From Metamycoplasma spumans ATCC 19526 (GTDB taxonomy: Bacteria > Bacillota_I > Bacilli_A > Mycoplasmatales > Metamycoplasmataceae): a stretch of DNA of 43,099 bases. Below are positions 22,153-31,471 of this stretch, piece by piece. The position numbers were made by a program, and so were the translations under genes. The first letter of the stretch is position 1, and each line of letters opens with the position of its first letter. The DNA is taken from assembly GCA_000620005.1 (NCBI GenBank), contig JHVF01000007.1, forward strand, positions 1-43,099, given 5' to 3'. The notes under the pieces are model-generated. The model made no database searches. It saw nothing but the letters and a program-made list of their open reading frames with translations, and had not been told where the DNA came from.

Positions 22153-23977
22153 TATTTTTCTTTCTGTTATTTAAATAAAACATTAACATTTGAATATCTG
22201 CTGGATTTATACCGCTAATTCTCGATGCTTGTCCAATTGTTGTCGGTCTAATTTGTGAAAGCTTTTGGCGAGCCTCTGTTGCTAAATTGTCGACTTTTCA
22301 ATAATCGATATCTTCAGGTAGTCTTAGTTTTTCTAATCTAAGCATTTTTTCAGCTGCTGTTTCTTGTTTTCTTAAATAACCAAATAGTCTAACCTGTATT
22401 GTTATTTCGTCAATATAAGGATAATCTGATCCTAAAACATCAACTGGATCAACTTCAGGATTTGCTAGTAATTTTAAATAAGATATACCGTTAACAACAT
22501 TATACTTTTCACCCAAGTAACCTTTTGACGAAACATATTCATTCTTTAGTTTTTCAATTGTTTGTTGAATGTATTCGTATTTTTCAATAACCTTATTATA
22601 CTCTTCGTCAGAGATCATTTTATTGTCGTGAGCATACTTCGATAAACGTTCATCGACATTATCATTTCTCAATAATAAACGATACTCTGCTCTTGAAGTT
22701 AACATTCTGTAAGGTTCGTTTGTACCTTTGGTAACTATATCATCAATCAATACGCCAATATATCCATCATTTCTCTTAATTTCCATAGCTGGCATATTAT
22801 CTAATTTATTTGCAGCATTTATTCCAGCAATCAACCCTTGAGCAGCTGCTTCTTCATAGCCACTTGTTCCATTAGGTTGACCGGCAGAGAAAAAGTTTGC
22901 AATAATTTTTGATTCCAATGATTTATATAAATTTAATGGATTAATAGCATCATATTCGATTGCATATCCATATTTTTGAACTCTAGCATTTTCAAGTCCG
23001 GGAATTGAGGCGATCATTTCGTCTTGAACATCAGCTGGCATAGATGTTGATAAACCATTAATATACATAATGTCTCCACGAGCTGTTTCTGGTTCAAAGA
23101 AAATGTGGTGAGTTTCTTTTTCTTGAAATCTAACAATTTTATCTTCAACACTAGGACAGTAACGTGGGCCAATCCCTTTAATAATTCCTGAATATAGTGA
23201 ACTTCTATCTAAGTTTCTTAATATTATTTCCTTGGTTTTTGCTGTTGTATGTGTTAAATAACAAGATGTTTGTTCATCTAATTTAATATTGCTTCTTGTT
23301 GAAAATGAAAGTTCTGTTTTATCCAAAACTTCTTTTTCAACTTTTGAAAAGTCAATACTATCTGTATATATACGGCATGGTGTACCAGTTTTTAAACGTA
23401 AAATTTCAAAGCCATATTTTTCAAGGTTTTTCGAAAGTGTCGAACTGGTTTTTTCTCCATCTGGTCCGTCGTATTTAATTTCTTCTCCTCTTAAAATACG
23501 AGAATTCATATAAACACCAGTTGTCATTACAACGACTTTTGCTTCAAGGTCACCATGTTCAAGGGTTTTAACCCCTTTACATACCTTATTATCAACAATT
23601 AAATCACTTACTTCATCTTCAATAAGTGTAATATTTTGTTGTTTTAATATATCTTCTAAAATAATTTCTGAATATTTATCTTTATCTATTTGTGCACGTA
23701 GTGATCATACTGCTGGGCCCTTAGATGTGTTTAACATCTTTATTTGAATCATTGCTTTATCAGCAAAAAGCCCTTGCACACCTCCAAGCGCATCGATTTC
23801 ACGAGTAATAATACCTTTTGCAGAACCACCAATTGATGGGTTGCAAGGTAGCATACCTAATTTCTTTGTGTTTAGAGTGACAAGAGCAACTTTAAAGTTT
23901 CTTTTTGCTAAAGCATATGTTGCTTCAATCCCAGCATGACCACCACCGATTACTATGGCATCATAATTGGATTTCAT
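22142..23977 (-). CDS. mnmG: tRNA wobble-uridine modification enzyme, FAD subunit
   Basis: 611 residues, typical of MnmG (GidA). With MnmE it adds carboxymethylaminomethyl to U34 of certain tRNAs. FAD-binding GGGHAGIEA at 11-19, then [49 protein letters not shown] and the C-terminal [19 protein letters not shown]. Starts after AAAAGGAAAAATA, 17 nt downstream of rbfA, so it is part of the long operon. TGA Trp in PAVWSLR and DIDYWKV. Confidence 0.95.
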
Positions 23978-23994
23978 TATTTTTCCTTTTCTAA

Positions 23995-24324
23995 TTAATT
24001 CTTAATTTCTTCAAGAATTTTTTCAATTCTTTGTGCATTAGGCTCAACTTCATCAATTAAGAATACTATTTCTGGTAATTTTTTATACTTTCAAGTTTTA
24101 GCAACAACTGAACGAATAAATGGAGACATTGAAGTTAATTTTTCAAAGTATCTAGCTTTATCTTTAAATAAGGTTACATAAACTTTTGCATGTGATCCAT
24201 CTGTTGATAAAATAACGTCATTAATTGCAACGTTAGTTACATCAAAATCTTGTAGCTCATAAAAACTATTTCCGATTAATTCTAATAATAATTGGGTTTT
24301 TCTTTCGTGGTTAATTGTGTTCAT
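23995..24324 (-). CDS. rbfA: 30S ribosome-binding factor A
   Basis: 109 residues. Binds the 30S subunit during late 16S rRNA maturation. The single KH-like domain is visible as [25 protein letters not shown], followed by ...[32 protein letters not shown]. The ATG is 1 nt after the infB stop, so translation is coupled. One TGA Trp. Confidence 0.92.
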
Positions 24325-24325
24325 A

Positions 24326-26128
24326 TTAAACTAATACATCCTCATAAAATTTTAATTCATCATCTACTTCTATTTTATCAAATTCTTTTATATGAGTCCC
24401 AAAATCGAAACCTTTTTCAACTACTTTAACATCATTTTTTTCTCTCTTCAATGAATCTATTTGTCCTTTGTAAACTACTTTATTTCTTCTAACTACTTCA
24501 ACTTTAGAGAATTCTTTAATTTGACCTGATGTTGCCATACATCCTGCGATTGTACCAACTTTTGAATAGAAGAACAATTGAATAACTTGCGCAGTTCCTA
24601 TTAATTTTTCTTCGTAAACCGGTTCTTTCATTGTTGTAATTAAAGCTTCTAGTTCTTCAACTATTTTATAAATGATGTTGTGTTTTGCAATTTTTATACC
24701 TTTTGATTCGGCTAATTTTTTAATTTCAGAACTTATTGCGTTATTAAACACATAAATTTTAGCATTCGATGTTTCTGCTAATAAAATATCGGCTTTTGTA
24801 ATTTCACCCGCTGTTGAACGAATAACATTAACGGCGATTTCTTCATTTTTAATCTTTGAAAGTGTTTGTCTAATAGCCTCGGCTGTACCCTGAACGTCAG
24901 TTTTAATAATAACATTGACCGTTTTAATTCCATCTTGAATTGAGAATGCATTTTTTTCATTTAATTCTCTTTGTTTATCAAGATAAGCTTTTTCCTCAGC
25001 TAATTTTTTAGCAAATTTTTCGTCGCTAATTACAATAAATTTATCTCCAGATTGAGGGTTTTTTGCAAGACCAGTTATAACACAAGGTGTACCTGGTAAA
25101 GCTTTTGCCAAAGGTTTTCCTTCAACAGTTGTTAAACTTCTAATATTACCGTATTGTCCACCAGCAACTATAAAATCTCTTGGCAATAGTGTTCCGTTTT
25201 GAACAATAATAGTTGAAACTACTCCACGTCCCTTGTCAATACGTGATTCAACAACCGTTCCAATCGGATCTCTGTTTAAATTTGCTTTTAAATCTAATAA
25301 GTCTGCTTGTAAAAATATTGCTTCAAGTAAAGAATCAATATTGTGGTTATTCATTGCTGAACCATAAATAAATTGGTATTCACCGCCTCATTCTTCACAA
25401 ATAATATCATGCTCTGAAAGTTGACTTTTTACTTTCTCAGGGTCAGCACCTGGTTTATCCATTTTATTAACAAATATAATAATCGGAACATTAGCAGCTT
25501 TGGCGTGATCGATTGCTTCAATTGTTTGAGGTTTAACACCATCATCAGCTGCGACAACAATAACTACTATATCAGTAACTTTAGCTCCCCTAGATCTCAT
25601 TTCTGTAAATGCTTCATGACCTGGTGTATCTAAAAAAGTAATTTTACGATCATTATGTTCAACTTGATATGCACCTGTATGTTGAGTAATCCCACCAAAT
25701 TCACTATCCAAAATATTACTTTTTCTAATTCTGTCAATCAGTGTTGTTTTACCGTGGTCAACATGCCCCATGATTGTAACAATTGGAGGTCTCTTAACTA
25801 AATCATTAGGGTCTTCAACAATTTCTAGCTTGTCGAATAAATTTTGTGCATCGACGTTGTCTTCTTTTTTGAAATCTAAATTATAGTGTAAACATAACTC
25901 AGCGATTTCTTCTTCATTCAATGTTGTGTTAATTGTTTTCAATAAACCCTGTTTAAAATAGTGAGTTAAAATTTCTGAAACTGATTTTTTAATCTTATTA
26001 GCAAATTCAGAAATTGTTAATGGTCCACTAAAAATGAATACACCATCTTCTAATTTTGTTTCAACTACGTTAAGTTGTTGTTTAAGACTTTCTACATTTG
26101 ATTTTCTTTTGTTGTTTTGTTTACTCAT
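24326..26128 (-). CDS. infB: translation initiation factor IF-2
   Basis: 600 residues, short like other mycoplasma IF-2 proteins: the long N-terminal extension is mostly absent. GTPase that brings fMet-tRNA to the 30S subunit. G1 is [10 protein letters not shown]3 [18 protein letters not shown]4 FVNKMDK; then domain II ([20 protein letters not shown]) and the C2 domain ([27 protein letters not shown]). TGA Trp in CEEWGGEYQF. Its start overlaps the end of the ylxR gene by 37 nt. Confidence 0.95.
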
Positions 26129-26388
26129 TCTTCCACCTCTTTCCGTATTGAATCATATGCATCTAAACTAACGTTTTGTCTAAATGCTCGATTTAATAAT
26201 TTCTTTTTAAAAACCGTATCTATCTGTTCTATATTTTTTAAACAGTAGGCACCGCGTCCTGGTTTTTCTAAATATGGATCGAAACTAATTTCGTTATTTT
26301 TATTTTTAGCAAATCTAACCATTAAATTCACATCATATATTTGCGAATCAACAATCGATTTACGACTATATTTTTTATCAGTCTTCAT
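26092..26388 (-). CDS. YlxR/RnpM-family RNA-binding protein
   Basis: 98 residues. DUF448/YlxR fold: [25 protein letters not shown] and the hallmark [10 protein letters not shown]. In Bacillus this family (RnpM) modulates RNase P; the gene is almost always between nusA and infB, as here. A TGA at 26125-26127 must be read as Trp, extending the protein by 12 residues to a TAG inside infB. That gives a 37-nt overlap with infB. It also overlaps the nusA end by 14 nt. Confidence 0.88.
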
Positions 26389-27979
26389 TATCTAAATCAC
26401 TTAGATCAATATTTTCTAGACCAGCACTTAAATCATCATCTTTTTTGAAATCTTTCATCTTTGTAGATGTTATTTTTTCATAGTCACGTTCTTCTTCTTC
26501 TTCTCGTTTTACCATTTCGGCAATTGATTCTGAATATGGATCATAATCATCGATTTCATCTGATTCTGAATTTTCTAAATCTTCCTTAATAGTTTTTAAA
26601 GTTTCCTCAATAACATTATCAAAATCGCTTGCAAATATTTGTTTTTCAAATTTATCGTCTCTTTCTTGTGCTTTTTGACGAAGTTCTGCTAAATCTTGGT
26701 CAAATTCATCAATGTTAAAATCATTTTCAAATGTATTAAAACTTGGTGTTTTAGCTTTAGATTTTTTCTTAAATGTAGTTTCAAGTTTTCTACCTACTTC
26801 TAATTCTTTTAGCTCTTCAATAGAAACGTTTCCATGATCAAAATTATATTCAATACCTTTTTCATCAGCCTGAGCTTGTGAAAAAATATCTAATCTTGCT
26901 TTTGTTAATTCTGAAGCTAAAGTAACGTTTTGTCCTTTTTTACCAATAGCTAATGTATGTTGCGTATTTGGAACAATAACTGTATAAGAAGGATAACTAC
27001 CTTTGCCCTCACCAGCTTTTATAACATCGATAACCTTTGAAGGGCTAATCGCATTTTTAATATATGTATTTAAGTCATCTGAATATAAAATAATATCAAT
27101 TTTTTCGCCTTTTAGTTGTCTTGAAATTGCTTCAATTCTTTCTGAATTTGTTCCAATTATTGCACCTAATTCTTCCATTCCCTCTGGTGCATCTTGTGAT
27201 TTTCTAATTGCAATTTTTGCCCTCTCTCCTGGAATACGAGCAATTTTAACAATTTCAATAAAGCCTTGAGCTACTTCTGGAATTTCTTTTGCCATTAAAT
27301 TTTGAATTAATTTAGACTCAACTGATGAAACAACAACCTGAGCATGTTTCGATTCAGGTTTAACTTCTTCTATATAAACATCAATAACGTCCCCTGGTTT
27401 TAATTTACTAATAAATCTATGGTTTGTTGATGAAGGGGGCATGTATGCTTCTGTACCATCAATTAATTCCAACATAATTCCACTTTTATTAAATGATGTA
27501 ATTTTTGCCTTAGTAATATCTCCAACTTTGTCTATATATTTTTGACATACTAATTTCTTTTCTAGCTCTCTTAGTGATTGATTAAATACTGAAAGAATTT
27601 TAATATAATCACGTTTCGTGAAAGCTTCGAAATCAATTTCTGCTGAAATATGATCTCCAACTTCAATATCTTCATTAATTTTCTGAGCATCAGAAAACGC
27701 CACTTCGACACATGGTGTTAGCATATCTTTTTCTTCGTCATTAATTGGATCTTCTACAACTGTTTTATTGTGATTGATAATATTAAATTTATGATTTTCA
27801 TTATCAAAAATAAATTCCAATTCAGCTTCTTCATCGTACTGCTCTAAAATAACTTTAGAAATAGCGTCTTTAAATAAATTTAAAATACTTTGTTCGTCGA
27901 TTCTTTTGATTTGAGATAAGTTATAAATTTGTGTAAAAATTTCATTTGCTTTTTGATTTGAACTATTTGATTCTGACAT
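26375..27979 (-). CDS. nusA: transcription termination/antitermination factor NusA
   Basis: 534 residues. Binds RNA polymerase and modulates pausing, termination and antitermination. N-terminal polymerase-binding domain (1-130), S1 domain (VGDITKAKITSFNKSGIMLELIDGTEAYMP), then tandem KH domains (REGERAKIAI-like GERAKIAIRK; GSYPSYTVIVPNTQHTLAIGKKGQNVTLASELT). The last ~110 residues are very acidic and low complexity. Start chosen at MSESNSS, directly after AAGGAGAATAAA; an ATG at 28012 is in frame but lacks a ribosome site. Ends with a TGA Trp then TAA. Confidence 0.94.
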
Positions 27980-28017
27980 TTTATTCTCCTTTTTAATATT
28001 TAAGCCTACCATTTTTA

Positions 28018-28047
28018 TTGAAAAAGGTTAGCCAATAATGGCCAACC
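28018..28047 (-). terminator. attenuator-like hairpin in the nusA leader
   Basis: On the minus strand GGTTGGCCA pairs with TGGCTAACC (28026-28047, one G-U pair) and is followed by TTTTT. It lies between the nusA -10 (28077-28082) and its ribosome site, so it would stop transcription before nusA unless overridden. Confidence 0.6.
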
Positions 28048-28076
28048 CTTCAAATCTGTATAAAAATAGTACCCTT

Positions 28077-28082
28077 ATTATA
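28077..28082 (-). promoter_or_regulatory. promoter -10 of the nusA operon
   Basis: TATAAT on the minus strand (in GTATATAATAAGG), start near 28070, leader of about 90 nt containing the attenuator-like hairpin. Confidence 0.55.
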
Positions 28083-28132
28083 TACAAAAACCTTTAATAT
28101 TTTAAAAAATATTACATTTATCAGTAAATGTG

Positions 28133-28181
28133 AATTCTCAAATATTTTGCTACATTGTAATTCTCAATCATTTTGCAACAT
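28133..28181. repeat. two 23-bp direct repeats beside the prophage junction
   Basis: Copies at 28133-28155 and 28159-28181 share AATTCTCAA...ATTTTGC.ACAT with three mismatches and a 26-bp period. They lie just host-side of the left attachment repeat and before a CCTATA/TATAGG inverted repeat and AGGAGG. They may be operators of a gene cut by the prophage, or part of an insertion-sequence end. Not recognised. Confidence 0.6.
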
Positions 28182-28218
28182 CCTATAGTTTAAAATCATT
28201 ATAGGAGGTAATGTGAAA

Positions 28219-28253
28219 TATAAAAAAATATAATACTTTCTAAAATACCTTTT
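28219..28253. repeat. left attachment repeat (attL)
   Basis: Identical over 35 bp to 43065-43099. It contains an A6 spacer and TATAATACTTT as right arm; the left arm here (TGTGAAATATA, 28212-28222) is poorly complementary. It is followed by a tandem 13-bp repeat, TAAAATACCTTTT and TAAAATACTTTTT (28241-28266, one mismatch), which could be integrase arm sites. Confidence 0.8.
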
Positions 28254-28262
28254 TAAAATACT

Positions 28263-28632
28263 TTTTGCTTATTTTTAAGCAAAATTTACCTTAAAATAGA
28301 AATTCTTTCACTCTTATTTTACCAGCTAAAATAAAAAATATTTAAAAAATAATTTAAGGCTGATTTATTTTTGATAAAATCAGCCATTTTATTTATATAA
28401 TATGTATTAATATATTAATAGTCTTATTATATATTTTAATATATATAATAAGACATATATATACTTTATATATTATCCATATGCATATTTTAGTTATGCA
28501 TATGGATATATTATGTGTATCTGCAAATTATAAGCAGATACACATTACTATAACTATAAAACAAATTAAATAGTTTTATAGTTATAGTAATAACTAAAAA
28601 AGCAAAACCTATTAAAATTTTGCTTTTTTAGT
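28263..28632. repeat. cluster of eight consecutive hairpins at the prophage left end
   Basis: Perfect inverted repeats with unrelated sequences: 28263-28284 (9-bp stem), 28314-28334 (8), 28358-28385 (9), 28421-28454 (14), 28474-28508 (14), 28513-28545 (12), 28545-28590 (18) and 28593-28632 (15). Loops are 4-10 nt and centres are roughly 35-65 bp apart. The last contains the nuclease stop codon in its loop and is a credible bidirectional terminator. Most others lack T-runs. The stems differ, so pairing rather than sequence seems conserved. No ORF explains 28254-28611. Confidence 0.8.
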
Positions 28633-29145
28633 ATATTCTAATATATTTAATTTTTTATTAGTTAATAAATTTGTACAACTATATTTATAGTTAGTTTTAG
28701 TGATCAGCAAAGGAATGGTATTATGTTTTTTAGAATATTCTATTAATTTATCTTTCTCTAATTCGGAAAAATTAGAAACTTGATTTTTAATCTGAATTAT
28801 ATAGTTCTTATCTATGCTAGATGCAAAAAGATCTATTTTTAAGATTGCATCTTGTTTTAAGTTGCTTCTTTTTACTTTAAAACCTTTAGTTTTTAATATA
28901 TTTATTATTTCTTCTTCTCTTCGATAGTTTATAAAAGATCAATAAAATAAAACATTATAATATTCTGGGATTAATAAATAATCTATATTTGATTTTGATA
29001 ATCAACATTTTAAATTAAAAAGAAATTGAAATTGATATTTTTCTTTTCATTCATTAAATGTTTTTGGATTCAATTCTATTAAAGTTTTTTTAATATTAAA
29101 CTTTAATTCTTTTCAAGTTGGTAGTTTTAATTTTTTCTTATCCAT
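28612..29145 (-). CDS. PD-(D/E)xK-like nuclease, unassigned
   Basis: 177 residues, rich in Lys and aromatic residues, with TGA Trp codons. The pattern REEEIINILKTKGFKVKRSN (helix and strand), KIDLFA with Asp105, and YIIQIKNQ with Gln118-x-Lys120 fits the D-(E/Q)xK core of restriction-endonuclease-like enzymes, followed by a PLLITKTN strand. The 100-residue N-terminal region is unknown. No methyltransferase is nearby, so a standard restriction system is unlikely; a phage recombination nuclease or superinfection-exclusion factor is possible. Its ATG overlaps the integrase stop by 8 nt (ATGGATAA), so it is coupled to integrase. Confidence 0.55.
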
Positions 29146-30103
29146 TAATACTAATTTCTCCATATTCTTGTTGATATTTTTTTATTTTTTCATTTTTCTC
29201 TTTTAAATCGTTTTCCATATTTATCAAGATCGTTCTTAATTTAACCACTTCTTTTGACAAAATTTTATTGTTATTTAACAGTTTCTCAACCTCAAGCGAT
29301 TCAGAAATGGGTAAGTTTGCCAATTTCATAAGCTGTAGATGGTAGGTTGAGTTTGTTTTAATATATTTACTACTTATAATATCAGAATTAACGTGTCCAG
29401 TAACACACTGAATTTCACTTAAGCTGGCACCTCTTAAATGTAAATCAGTAATAAGTTGTGCCCTTAAAATGTGTGCAGTTATTCTTTTGCAAAAACTAGG
29501 ATTTTTAGATTTGTAGTATTTTTCAAATTTAATAAAAAGGTTTTGGATTGTGTTGTATGAGTAATCTATTTTTATGTTTAATAAATCTTGTTTTAAATCT
29601 TCGGGTACTGAAAAAGTGCGGAAATTACCATTTTTACTTGCCTTTGCAGTAAAAATAAAATTTGATTCATGCAGTTTATTTCATGGCACTTTCATAAACT
29701 CGTTTAATCTGCAACCATTAAATAGTAAAAGCTTAAATATAATCTCAAATTTTTTATTATTAAACAATCTCAATTCTAATAATATATTGTCCAATTCTGT
29801 ATCTGTAAATACTGATTTAGGTTTTGTATCATTATCGTACTTCGCTAGCAAATTATAATTATAAAAAACGCCATCAATTTCAGAAATTGTTTTTAAAAAT
29901 TTTTTAATAAATGCAAGTTCGGTGATTTTAGAACTATTAGACAGGATATTTTGAGGTATTGATTCGTAAATTTTATTAATTTCAGAAATTTCTATTTTTT
30001 CAAGATGAGCAATTCTTTGCAAAGCAACGCCAGCTAATTTTCTAGTATTTAAATTTTTGTAGTTTTGGACTAAAAACATATCAATTTTATCTTTTAGTTT
30101 CAT
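29138..30103 (-). CDS. int: tyrosine recombinase, prophage integrase
   Basis: 321 residues. Catalyses integration and excision between attP and attB. Complete active site: Arg132 (NGCRLNEF), Lys154 or Lys157 (FTAKASKNG), His211-x-x-Arg214 (TAHILRAQ), His237 (TGHVNSD) and the Tyr247 nucleophile (SSKYIKT). The N-terminal ~90 residues are a core-binding-like helical domain. After the catalytic domain an unusual ~60-residue coiled-coil tail (EVEKLLNNNKILSKEVVKL...) follows. Start chosen at MKLKDK after AAAGGA; a longer in-frame start lacks a ribosome site. TGA Trp141. Flanked upstream by the operator array. Confidence 0.9.
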
Positions 30104-30118
30104 ATTTTTTCCTTTCAC

Positions 30119-30245
30119 TAGGAAAAAATACTTCACAAAGCAACGGTTATGGTATAATAATCATTGCCTAGGAAGTATCGGTTCCTAGGTTTTTTTGTTT
30201 TTTCATTATATAGTAGGAATAAAAGTTTGGAAGTATCGGTTCCTA
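30119..30245. promoter_or_regulatory. divergent switch region with three operator-like sites
   Basis: A 17-bp motif GGAAGTATCGGTTCCTA occurs identically at 30171-30187 and 30229-30245. A third, reversed, 13/17 copy lies at 30119-30135. The first sits within CCTAGGAA-7-TTCCTAGG followed by T7GT6 (30190-30203), which is also a plus-strand terminator; the second within AGTAGGAA...TTCCTACT. A plus extended -10 (TGG-TATAAT, 30153-30158) and a minus -10 (TATAAT, 30205-30210) lie between the sites. So each promoter is bracketed by two copies. Confidence 0.6.
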
Positions 30246-30311
30246 CTGTAATTATTTTATCATAAAAAGGTATTATATATATTTTTTTGTACTTATTTAA
30301 TATTTATTTTT

Positions 30312-30337
30312 TTGTGAACCTGTAGAAATGATAAAAT
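30312..30337 (+). promoter_or_regulatory. promoter of the prophage surface-protein gene
   Basis: TTGTGA (30312-30317) and extended -10 TG-A-TAAAAT (TAAAAT 30332-30337). The start would fall at about the ATG (30344), and no Shine-Dalgarno is present, so the message is probably leaderless. Confidence 0.5.
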
Positions 30338-30343
30338 TAAAAT

Positions 30344-31027
30344 ATGAATGATAAAAAAGAGAAAAAGAAGAAGAAACTAAGTAACAAGCAACTAATTGCT
30401 ATAGGTGTTTGTACATCATTAGTTGTATTTTCCTTGCCAGTAATAGCCCCTTTAATTTATTTTAAAGCTTCAGAACCAAAGACAAAACAAATACAAGAAT
30501 CATATAAAAAAGCTTTTGATGAAATAATCGAAAGAACTCCTAAGGTAATAAAATTTTATGAGATTTTTAAAGACTCCGATTTTAAAAATCAAATAAACTG
30601 AGAAAAAACAAGGGAAGATATGATCAAAAGTATAGAAGATAAGTTTTATGTTGTCGCCTTCGATGATCCAACAAGCACAGGATTAAGAGTTATAATTAAT
30701 GATAGTAATAGTTCGTTTGGAACGTCAATTAAGTTTGTTAATTATGAAGATAGTTTTTTGGGTAAAATAAATAATAATATTATTGATAAATATGTTTCAC
30801 CTAGGGCTCAACAAATAGCAAAAAACAATTATTGAAAAAATCGTTCTGAAAGAACGGTGGAAGATTACTATTCCTTTAAACAAATAAAAATAGATCAAAA
30901 TCATATACCTGAAATAATAAATCAAGCAGACGGTTCAATAAAATTTAAAAATGTATTAATTCATATAAATATTTGAAACGGCGTAGAATTTTTAAAAAAG
31001 GATTTATTTATTGACGTTATAGTATAA
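30344..31027 (+). CDS. N-terminally anchored prophage protein, likely expressed in lysogeny
   Basis: 227 residues. A very basic start (MNDKKEKKKKKLSNK) precedes one membrane helix (about 18-40, LIAIGVCTSLVVFSLPVIAPLIYF). There is no lipobox Cys, so it is an inside-Lys, outside-C-terminus anchored protein. The ectodomain (about 45-227) is charged and contains a helical segment; no known domain recognised. Three TGA Trp codons. It is the only plus-strand gene in the prophage, opposite integrase, a position typical of lysogenic-conversion or superinfection-exclusion genes. The Mem surface protein of phiMFV1 is a possible analogue by position, not by shown homology. Confidence 0.65.
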
Positions 31028-31054
31028 AAAAATGCGTTTAAATACGCATTTTTT
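31027..31054. terminator. bidirectional terminator
   Basis: AAAAAATGCGT (31027-31037) pairs perfectly with ACGCATTTTTT (31044-31054). It serves the plus-strand surface-protein gene and the converging late operon ending at 31065. Confidence 0.85.
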
Positions 31055-31064
31055 AATTAAACTA

Positions 31065-31466
31065 TTATCTTTCTCATGTTAATGGTTTCTTTGGCTCTAC
31101 AACAGCATTATTTGCACTATTCAGCTTCATTTCATTAGCATTCATTTCAGCGACAATTTCATTAATTTCTTTTCCAATTTGTTTCTTTGCTGATTTAAAT
31201 TTGTTTTTGGGTAGAAAACTTTTAACAACGTCCAGTACTCATGCAAATTTTTGCGCCCCCATTTTCATCGGAGCGAATTTTGAAAACATAACTTCCGCTT
31301 GATTAATCCACTCAGGTAATTTATCACTAATATCTTTTAAAGCATCTTCTTTATTATTTCTTCTTTTAAATGAATAAATAATAAAATAAATAATTCCTAA
31401 AATAAAACCTGCAATAGAAACAAAAGAAGCTATCAGTTTTATAATATTTTCAATGTTTTGTGTCAT
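31065..31466 (-). CDS. small prophage membrane protein
   Basis: 133 residues with one strong membrane helix (about 7-33, LIASFVSIAGFILGIIYFIIYSF), then RRNNKEDALKDISDKL and a Lys-rich soluble part. Last gene of the late operon, where holins often lie. Mycoplasmas lack a wall and no endolysin is present, so a release or membrane-pore role is only a guess. TGA Trp at 31239-31241 and near the C-terminus (LTWER). Confidence 0.65.
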
Positions 31467-31471
31467 TATAC

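Noticed and set aside
23289-23513. Plus-strand ORFs inside mnmG
   Set aside because: Antisense shadows of a strongly conserved gene.
28120-28260. Insertion-sequence terminus
   Set aside because: The paired repeats are suggestive, but no transposase remnant or terminal inverted repeat pair is visible in the window.
28421-28632. CRISPR array
   Set aside because: The repeated units are hairpins with unrelated sequences, not direct repeats with unique spacers, and no cas gene is present.
28612-29145. Complete restriction-modification system
   Set aside because: No methyltransferase gene lies in the prophage or next to it.
30190-30203. Homopolymer tract (T7GT6) as a phase-variation switch
   Set aside because: It is better explained as the U-tract of the adjoining hairpin, and a single G interrupts it; only strain comparison could show length variation.
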